NCBI GenBank assembly: GCA_002309055.1
Contig: DBWO01000037.1
Location: 2,574-22,599 of the forward strand
From: Ruminococcaceae bacterium UBA1236
GTDB taxonomy: Bacteria; Bacillota; Clostridia; Oscillospirales; Acutalibacteraceae
Length of the DNA: 20,026 nucleotides
Reading direction: 5' to 3'
Part shown: in pieces, positions 15,322 to 20,026 of the stretch
Layout: the number at the start of each line of letters is the position of its first letter
Position numbering within the stretch: position 1 is the stretch's first letter
The notes under the pieces: model-generated
Told to the model about the DNA's origin: nothing
Databases searched by the model: none
What the model saw: only the letters and a program-made list of their open reading frames with translations
Position numbers and translations under genes: made by a program

Positions 15322-15350
15322 ATTTTACCATATAAATATAAAGAATGCAA
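15322..15350 (-). promoter_or_regulatory. Promoter of putP
   Basis: On the minus strand, TTGCAT (15350-15345) and TAAAAT (15327-15322) are separated by 17 bases in an AT-rich context. The start of transcription would be about 30 bases before the putP ribosome site. A perfect palindrome lies just upstream of the -35 box. Confidence 0.7.
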
Positions 15351-15355
15351 TACAG

Positions 15356-15387
15356 AACGGAGTACAGAATAAGTTCTGTACTCCGTT
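15356..15387. repeat. Perfect palindrome between proC and putP (operator or terminator)
   Basis: AACGGAGTACAGAA (15356-15369) and TTCTGTACTCCGTT (15374-15387) are perfect reverse complements around the 4-base loop TAAG. It lies 85 bases after the proC stop and 5 bases before the -35 box of putP. Neither strand has a long T-run after it, so as a terminator it is weak; as a protein-binding site its place upstream of the promoter is fitting. A partial copy, CAGAACG, recurs at 15353-15359 and 15445-15451. Confidence 0.75.
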
Positions 15388-15472
15388 TAAGCAATTTATG
15401 CCGTTATTGTTGATATACAAGCAATTAAGTGATGTACATTTCAACAGAACGCAATAAATATATATTGTGAAC

Positions 15473-16273
15473 TCATTTGGTAAGTTCAAGTGTTCTGTTG
15501 TATGACGCTCTGGTGGCTTCTATGAGCGTGCTTCTGAATCCTCCCTTTTCGAGAGCTCTCACGCCTTCGATAGTTGTTCCTCCGGGGCTGCACACGGAAT
15601 CCTTGAGGTCGGCGGGCATTCTGCCTGTATCAAGCATCAGCTTTGCCGAGCCCTCTGTCATCTGCGCGGCATAGATATATGCCTTGTCCCTGGGCACACC
15701 GCACTCCACCATTCCGTCCGCGAGCGCCTCGAGCATAAGGTAAACATAGGCGGGGCCGCATCCCGTAACAACGGAGTAGGCGTCAATATTTTTCTCTTCA
15801 ATTATATCAATTCTGCCGCAGTTTTCGGAGGCGTTTACAAACGCATCAAGCTCCGTATCCGTGACAGCTTCGTTTCTCGCGCAGAGAATCATACCCGCAC
15901 CTACCGCGCAGGGAACATTAGGCATAATCCTGATAACGGGTGCGTTAACGCCCGCAAACGCAAGTATTCTCGCGATAGGAGTGCCTGCCGCCATTGTGAC
16001 AAAAACAAAACGGCCTCTGCTTTTAAGAATATCCGAGATACTGCCGAGCACATTCTCGAGCGACTGAGGCTTTACCGCAAGCACAATGTATTCCGCGTTT
16101 TGAGCTATGTCGTTTATATCGGTGCATTTCGCTCCGATTTCCGCGGCAAGAGAGTTTGCCTTCGCTGTATCGGTATCGCAAACAGCGATGTTTGCTCCGC
16201 CTGCTTTTTTGCTTATGCCTTTTGCGAGAGCGGAGCCCATATTGCCCGCGCCTATAAATCCGAATTTATACAT
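15473..16273 (-). CDS. proC: Pyrroline-5-carboxylate reductase
   Basis: Catalyses the last step of proline synthesis, reducing pyrroline-5-carboxylate with NAD(P)H. The 266-residue length is standard. The N-terminus has the Rossmann motif FIGAGNMG (Gly8, Gly10, Gly13), followed by VLAVKPQ (64-70) and RIMPNVP (115-121), both typical of the family. The C-terminal domain holds the ProC signature DLKDSVCSPGGTTIEGV (222-238) and ends in the usual alpha-helical dimer region. Its ATG shares one base with the proA stop (TAATG), with AGGTGAG upstream, so it is translationally coupled as the last gene of proBAC. It is cytoplasmic. No clear intrinsic terminator follows apart from the palindrome at 15356-15387. 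Confidence 0.97.
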   Translation of the reverse strand: MYKFGFIGAGNMGSALAKGISKKAGGANIAVCDTDTAKANSLAAEIGAKCTDINDIAQNAEYIVLAVKPQSLENVLGSISDILKSRGRFVFVTMAAGTPIARILAFAGVNAPVIRIMPNVPCAVGAGMILCARNEAVTDTELDAFVNASENCGRIDIIEEKNIDAYSVVTGCGPAYVYLMLEALADGMVECGVPRDKAYIYAAQMTEGSAKLMLDTGRMPADLKDSVCSPGGTTIEGVRALEKGGFRSTLIEATRASYNRTLELTK

Positions 16274-17517
16274 TATCTCACCTGACCGTTTCCTTTAATT
16301 ACATAATGATAAGTCATCATTTCCTCAAGCCCCATAGGACCTCTCGCGTGCATCTTCTGGGTGGAGATGCCCATTTCACAGCCGAGACCGAATTCTCCGC
16401 CGTCTGTAAACCTTGTGGAGGCGTTAACATAAACCGCCGCAGAATCAACGTAATTGACAAAGTATTGCGCCGCACTGTCGTCACGGGTTATTATTGACTC
16501 ACTGTGCCCTGTTGAATGGGCCTGAATATGGCTGACAGCCTCTTTCACATCTTTAACAACCTTGATTGCGAGAATGTAATCGAGATACTCGGTGTCAAAA
16601 CTGTTTTCGCTTGCGGGAGTGCCGCTTATTATACCGGCGCTCTTTTCATCGAGGATAAGCTCAACGGGGTTTTCGCGCCCTTCGCAAAGTCTTTCGCGTA
16701 GTTTCGGGAGAAATACGGGAGCGATTGCCTCATCAACAACGCACACCTCGCACGCGTTGCATACGGACGGGCGTGAAGTTTTGGCGTTATCGACTATGTT
16801 CAGCGCCATATCGATATCGGCGGTTTTCTCAACATAGATGTGACAGATTCCGGTGCCCGTTTCTATGCAGGGCACGGTGGCGTTTTCACTGCACGCCTTT
16901 ATGAGCCCCCTGCCCCCTCTCGGGATAAGCAGATCGATTTTGCCCTTTGCCGTCATCATCTCATTTGCGCTCTCGCGTGATGTATCGTCAACAAGCTGTA
17001 TCGCGTCGGGATTTACTCCGGCGTTTTCAAGGCCGCTTCTCAGGGCGTCCGTAATCACTCTTGACGTGCGGTATGCCTCTTTGCCGCCCCTTAAAACGCA
17101 GACGTTGGAGCTCTTGAAGCAGAGCACCGCGGCATCGGAGGTAACATTGGGCCTGCTCTCATAAATGATGCCGATTACGCCCATCGGGACAAGCGTTTTT
17201 TCGATTATGAGACCGTTCGGCCTTTCAACGCGCCTTACGACCTTACCGTCGGGGTCAGGAAGAAGGGCGACATCCTCCATGCCCTTTGCCATACCCTCAA
17301 TTCTGTCGTGAGAGAGCGCGAGGCGGTCAAGCATAACATCGGAGATTCTGCCCTTCGCGTCTTCAAGGTCCGCCCTGTTTGCCTCAAGGATTCTGTCCTC
17401 ATAGGTTTTGAGAGAGGTAACCATTGACGCTATGGCTTCATTTTTCTTTGAGGGCGAAAGGGACCTTATGTCCGGCTTTGCCCTGACTGCTCTTTCAAGT
17501 ATTTCGGATGTAGTCAT
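16273..17517 (-). CDS. proA: Glutamate-5-semialdehyde dehydrogenase (gamma-glutamyl phosphate reductase)
   Basis: Second enzyme of proline synthesis: reduces gamma-glutamyl phosphate with NADPH to glutamate semialdehyde, which cyclises to pyrroline-5-carboxylate. The aldehyde dehydrogenase fold shows PMGVIGIIYESRPNVT (113-128), LRGGKEA (144-150), VPCIETGTGICHIY, and the catalytic Cys in KTSRPSVCNACE (about residue 253). The late HIQAHSTGHSESI matches the ProA signature. I prefer the ATG at 17517 (414 residues), because AAGAGG at 17531-17526 is 8 bases from it but only 2 bases from the in-frame ATG at 17523, which overlaps the proB stop as ATGA. Residue numbers above count from 17523. Either way translation is coupled to proB. 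Confidence 0.96.
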   Translation of the reverse strand: MTTSEILERAVRAKPDIRSLSPSKKNEAIASMVTSLKTYEDRILEANRADLEDAKGRISDVMLDRLALSHDRIEGMAKGMEDVALLPDPDGKVVRRVERPNGLIIEKTLVPMGVIGIIYESRPNVTSDAAVLCFKSSNVCVLRGGKEAYRTSRVITDALRSGLENAGVNPDAIQLVDDTSRESANEMMTAKGKIDLLIPRGGRGLIKACSENATVPCIETGTGICHIYVEKTADIDMALNIVDNAKTSRPSVCNACEVCVVDEAIAPVFLPKLRERLCEGRENPVELILDEKSAGIISGTPASENSFDTEYLDYILAIKVVKDVKEAVSHIQAHSTGHSESIITRDDSAAQYFVNYVDSAAVYVNASTRFTDGGEFGLGCEMGISTQKMHARGPMGLEEMMTYHYVIKGNGQVR

Positions 17518-17519
17518 TT

Positions 17520-18284
17520 TCATTTCCTCTTAAACAGTGTGCCTACTTGTTTGCCTTCGGATATATCGTAGAGCACTTCGGGATTTCTTCCGTTTGCAAT
17601 TATCATTTCAACACCGGCATCCATCGCAATCTGCGCCGCGTGGAGTTTTGTAACCATTCCGCCCGTGCCGAGACTTGTGCCCTTGCCGCCTGCCATAAGG
17701 GTGATTTCCGGAGTGATTTCGCTCACCTCTTTTATGAGCTTCGCATCGGGGTAAACGGACGGATTTTTGTCATAGAGCCCGTCAATATCCGAAAGAATAA
17801 TGAGGCGCTGTGCGCCGACGTGAGAGGCAACTATCGCGCCGAGGGCGTCATTGTCGCCGATGGCGATTTCGTCGGTGGAAACGGAATCGTTTTCATTTAT
17901 GACGGGCAGCACGCCGAACTCAAGAAGGCGGTTAACGGTGTTCTGGAAATTGAGCAGGTTCTGCGGGTTTTCTACATCGTTGCCCGTTATGAGTATCTGA
18001 GCGACATTGTGGTTATACTTTGCAAACTCGTTATCATAAACATACATAAGCTCGCACTGTCCCACCGCCGCTGCCGCCTGCTTTGTGGGTATATCTTCGG
18101 GCTTATTGCTGAGCATAAGCTTGCCTACGCCCATACCTATTGCGCCCGAGGAAACGAGAATAATCTCATTGCCCGCGTTTTTAAGATCACTGAGCACACG
18201 GCAGAGCGATTCAACACGCCTTATGTTTATTCTGCCTGTTGCATGGGTTAATGTGGATGTGCCGATTTTTACTACGACTCTCAT
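17520..18284 (-). CDS. proB: Glutamate 5-kinase, short form without PUA domain
   Basis: First and usually rate-limiting enzyme of proline synthesis: phosphorylates the gamma-carboxyl of glutamate using ATP. The amino-acid-kinase fold is complete: VVKIGTSTLT (Lys6), VSSGAIGMG (44-52), PVINENDSVS (127-136), IGDNDALGA (142-150), and GTGGMVTKLHAA (206-217), a strong family signature. The protein is 254 residues, whereas the E. coli enzyme is 367; the missing part is the C-terminal PUA domain. Short forms are known in several bacterial lineages, so this is a variant, not a truncation. The stop overlaps or adjoins the proA start, and the gene begins 13 bases after the GH36 stop with CAGGTG before its ATG, so it is probably on the same transcript as that glycosidase. 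Confidence 0.96.
   Translation of the reverse strand: MRVVVKIGTSTLTHATGRINIRRVESLCRVLSDLKNAGNEIILVSSGAIGMGVGKLMLSNKPEDIPTKQAAAAVGQCELMYVYDNEFAKYNHNVAQILITGNDVENPQNLLNFQNTVNRLLEFGVLPVINENDSVSTDEIAIGDNDALGAIVASHVGAQRLIILSDIDGLYDKNPSVYPDAKLIKEVSEITPEITLMAGGKGTSLGTGGMVTKLHAAQIAMDAGVEMIIANGRNPEVLYDISEGKQVGTLFKRK
17526..17531 (-). promoter_or_regulatory. Ribosome binding site deciding between two proA starts
   Basis: AAGAGG on the minus strand overlaps the end of proB. Its spacing is 8 bases to the ATG at 17517 and 2 bases to the ATG at 17523, favouring the former. Confidence 0.6.
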
Positions 18285-18297
18285 TTTTTCACCTGCA

Positions 18298-19956
18298 TTA
18301 TCGTGAAATAATCTTACCGGTCTTTATGTTGAAGGCGAAGGTATGATCTCCGCTGTCATCGGTATATTTGATCTCAAACACTTCGCTGTCTGTCATATAA
18401 GTGGAGTGAACGTCAGCGCTGTTTCTGACAAAGCTCTTTTTGAGCATTGCAAGCTCTTTATCGCCGTAATCACCCGCGTTATCGGAAACAAAGAGTACAT
18501 CGCCGAACATATTGTTGACCGTCGCGAGAAGCTCTTTCTGCTCCCATGTGAAGGTGAGGTTGTCATCCCTGAGGAAGAAAACGTCGGGGTCATTGCAGAA
18601 CACTCTGCCGTTTAAGTGACGGCGGTAAATAGTGTTATTGATGGCATTCTGCGCAGAGGGAATCTCTCTGTTCACGCCGAATTTATTATAGAACTTACCG
18701 TCATAGTCAAGGTCCACGTCGCAGCTGATACGGCAGGCATCAACAACGCCGAAGCCGGGGCCGAGAGGCATGCCGCAGCCGAGGATGAGCTTTTCCTCAC
18801 CCACGCACTCGCGAAGGAAATCCATTGCCTCGCACATAATCTGACCTCTGGACTTGTTGCAGCGCGGTTCTGTCGCCTCTGAATAGAGGAAGTCCAGCTT
18901 GACCATATCATAGCCCCAGTCGTTGAGGATGACATCAAAGAAATGCTTTATATATTCGCGAACCTGAGGATTGTAAATATCAATCGTGTATGCGCCGCCC
19001 CAGGCGAAGCAGCCCCACTCTTTTTTGCCCTTCTTATTTCTGATGAGCCAGTCGGGATGCTCTTTTGCGATTTTCGAAACCCTCTGCACGGAGAAGGGGG
19101 CAATCCATATACCGGCAAGATAGCCCTTGGCGTGAATCTTATCGGCGATATTCTTCATACCGTTGGGGAACTTGCGCCTGTCAACATCGAGCCAGTCGCC
19201 GACATAGGTTTCATAGCCGTCGTCAACCTGGAATATGGAAACATCTTCCTTTGCTCTGTCGAGACCGTCAAGATCGCGCAGAATGATTCTTTCATCAATC
19301 TTCTGGAAATAGTTATACCAGGATGTGTAGCCCGAGAGATGCTCAATTTTGGGCTTACGGAGATTGAGAGAGGAAAAGTAGCTGTCAAAAACTTCATCGT
19401 AGGTGCCTTTGAATGATCTGACATTAAGAAGCTCATAATCCTCTTTTGCAGTTACGCCCTCAACATCCTTGGTAATGCGGAAAATACCGCGGCGGCCTTC
19501 AATCTCAAATATCGTGTAACCCGTTCTTTCATTTGCCGAGCCGAAAAGCTCAAGAAAATCACCGCGGCGGAAATAGGTGTAGGTAAAGGAGTGAAATCTG
19601 CCCTGCTCGCCGTATGTGGTGAAATGATAGTCACCCGACATTGTGGCAAGGCGGCGGGTAAACGGGCTGATGTTTGCAAGCGAAACAACATCCGCGACGA
19701 GGTCGCCTTTTTTGCATTCCTGGCAAGTGGACCAGGACTGGAAACCGTTTACAAAAAATACCTCGTCATCGTCAAGCGCTCTCTTTGCCTCAAGAGCAAA
19801 GGAGAAAAGCTGAAACTCACGTTTCGGGTGAAGAACACACTTGAGCTCGCCTTCGTTTATTGAAATATCAAGAGTATAAAGCTCGTTTTCAAGCTTGTCG
19901 CTTTTAACTTTTTTGCCGTCTTTTATAAAGGTTAGCACGGGAACAAAATTATACAT
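18298..19956 (-). CDS. GH36 alpha-galactosidase (second, distinct enzyme)
   Basis: Cytoplasmic retaining alpha-galactosidase of 552 residues with no signal peptide. Motifs, numbered from the ATG at 19956: FVNGFQSWS (68-76) in the N-terminal beta domain, FQVDDGYETYVGDW (about 242-255), GIWIAPF (282-288), VKLDFLY with the likely nucleophile Asp355, and DACRISCDVD with the likely acid/base Asp413. It is shorter than AgaA-type enzymes (about 700-730) and clearly different from the GH36 enzyme at 266-2347, so the two are not a recent duplication. The ATG at 19956 is 7 bases from GGAGGT; the in-frame TTG at 19962 would be too close. Its ATG overlaps the stop of an upstream gene, and it lies 13 bases before proB. 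A link between a galactosidase and proline synthesis is not obvious. Alpha-N-acetylgalactosaminidase is an alternative activity. Confidence 0.87.
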   Translation of the reverse strand: MYNFVPVLTFIKDGKKVKSDKLENELYTLDISINEGELKCVLHPKREFQLFSFALEAKRALDDDEVFFVNGFQSWSTCQECKKGDLVADVVSLANISPFTRRLATMSGDYHFTTYGEQGRFHSFTYTYFRRGDFLELFGSANERTGYTIFEIEGRRGIFRITKDVEGVTAKEDYELLNVRSFKGTYDEVFDSYFSSLNLRKPKIEHLSGYTSWYNYFQKIDERIILRDLDGLDRAKEDVSIFQVDDGYETYVGDWLDVDRRKFPNGMKNIADKIHAKGYLAGIWIAPFSVQRVSKIAKEHPDWLIRNKKGKKEWGCFAWGGAYTIDIYNPQVREYIKHFFDVILNDWGYDMVKLDFLYSEATEPRCNKSRGQIMCEAMDFLRECVGEEKLILGCGMPLGPGFGVVDACRISCDVDLDYDGKFYNKFGVNREIPSAQNAINNTIYRRHLNGRVFCNDPDVFFLRDDNLTFTWEQKELLATVNNMFGDVLFVSDNAGDYGDKELAMLKKSFVRNSADVHSTYMTDSEVFEIKYTDDSGDHTFAFNIKTGKIISR

Positions 19957-20026
19957 CTGCAATACCTCCGTAAGTGGTTTTTTCTTTTGTCTTTTTGTCT
20001 GCGGTTTCCGCTGTCACGGCAGGGGC
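19949..20026 (-). CDS. C-terminal end of an unidentified upstream gene
   Basis: Reading in from the right edge on the minus strand, one frame stays open for 25 codons and ends at TAA (19951-19949). It reads APAVTAETADKKTKEK and then TTYGGIADV. The stop overlaps the GH36 ATG by 8 bases, the usual look of two coupled genes, and the GH36 ribosome site lies inside it. The end is hydrophilic and rich in Lys and Thr, like the cytoplasmic tail of a transporter, but 25 residues are too few to name it. Confidence 0.5.
   Translation of the reverse strand, partial: APAVTAETADKKTKEKTTYGGIADV
19964..19969 (-). promoter_or_regulatory. Ribosome binding site deciding the second GH36 start
   Basis: GGAGGT on the minus strand ends 7 bases before the ATG at 19956 and only 1 base before the TTG at 19962, so the ATG is the start. 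Confidence 0.8.

Noticed and set aside
15280..15472. Riboswitch or T-box in the leader of putP
   Set aside because: The promoter leaves only a short leader, and no conserved riboswitch core or T-box sequence is visible; only the palindrome stands out.
17547..18251. Long plus-strand open frame of 234 codons
   Set aside because: It mirrors proB, which is fully supported by kinase motifs; the open antisense frame is a by-product of codon composition.
17520..18284. proB as a truncated pseudogene because it lacks about 110 residues
   Set aside because: All kinase motifs are present and the frame ends cleanly at the proA start; PUA-less forms of this length are normal in some lineages.

Overview
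The window looks like a piece of a chromosome from an uncultured anaerobic Firmicute of the class Clostridia, probably of gut or rumen origin. The reasons are AGGAGG-type ribosome sites on most genes, TTG and GTG starts, a short glutamate 5-kinase without a PUA domain, a TIGR00266/AIM24 protein, and at the left edge the C-terminal tail type (CKYCGxxHTG plus a hydrophobic helix) that is common on large secreted proteins of gut Clostridia. This is a family-level inference; no rRNA or marker gene is present. I see no mobile element, CRISPR array, tRNA or rRNA, and no gene-free stretch reaches 300 bases.

Layout. (1) Positions 1-225, plus strand: C-terminal end of a surface or secreted protein. 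(2) 266-6979, plus strand: a tight four-gene glycoside operon with a GH36 alpha-galactosidase-like enzyme carrying a possible export signal, an MFS/GPH-type sugar symporter, a cytoplasmic GH31 glycosidase and a membrane-anchored metallophosphoesterase. The last three genes overlap one another. The operon ends at a strong hairpin terminator shared with the convergent operon. (3) 13671 down to 7042, minus strand: a five-gene cluster behind a near-consensus sigma-A promoter, in the order AIM24/TIGR00266 protein, glycerophosphodiester phosphodiesterase, exported LCAT-like hydrolase, geranylgeranyl-reductase-like flavoprotein, second exported LCAT-like hydrolase. This is the most unusual part of the window and could be an envelope-lipid turnover or remodelling module. 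(4) 15350 down to 13719, minus strand: a monocistronic putP-like sodium/proline symporter with its own promoter and a clean terminator. (5) 20026 down to 15473, minus strand: the tail of an unidentified gene, a second and different GH36 enzyme, then proB-proA-proC, all tightly packed. A perfect 14-bp-arm palindrome lies between proC and the putP promoter.

How the genes work together. The plus operon appears to split, import and finish degrading alpha-linked glycosides. The proBAC genes make proline from glutamate, and putP next to them imports it. The five-gene lipid-like cluster pairs two enzymes that may deacylate lipids outside the cell with a diesterase that could use the resulting glycerophosphodiesters inside.

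A sharp change of codon choice inside the first GH36 gene (around 1165-1350) suggests a recombination junction or a chimeric assembly join. Motif positions and codon counts were read by hand; family names come from recognising motifs, not from a database search.
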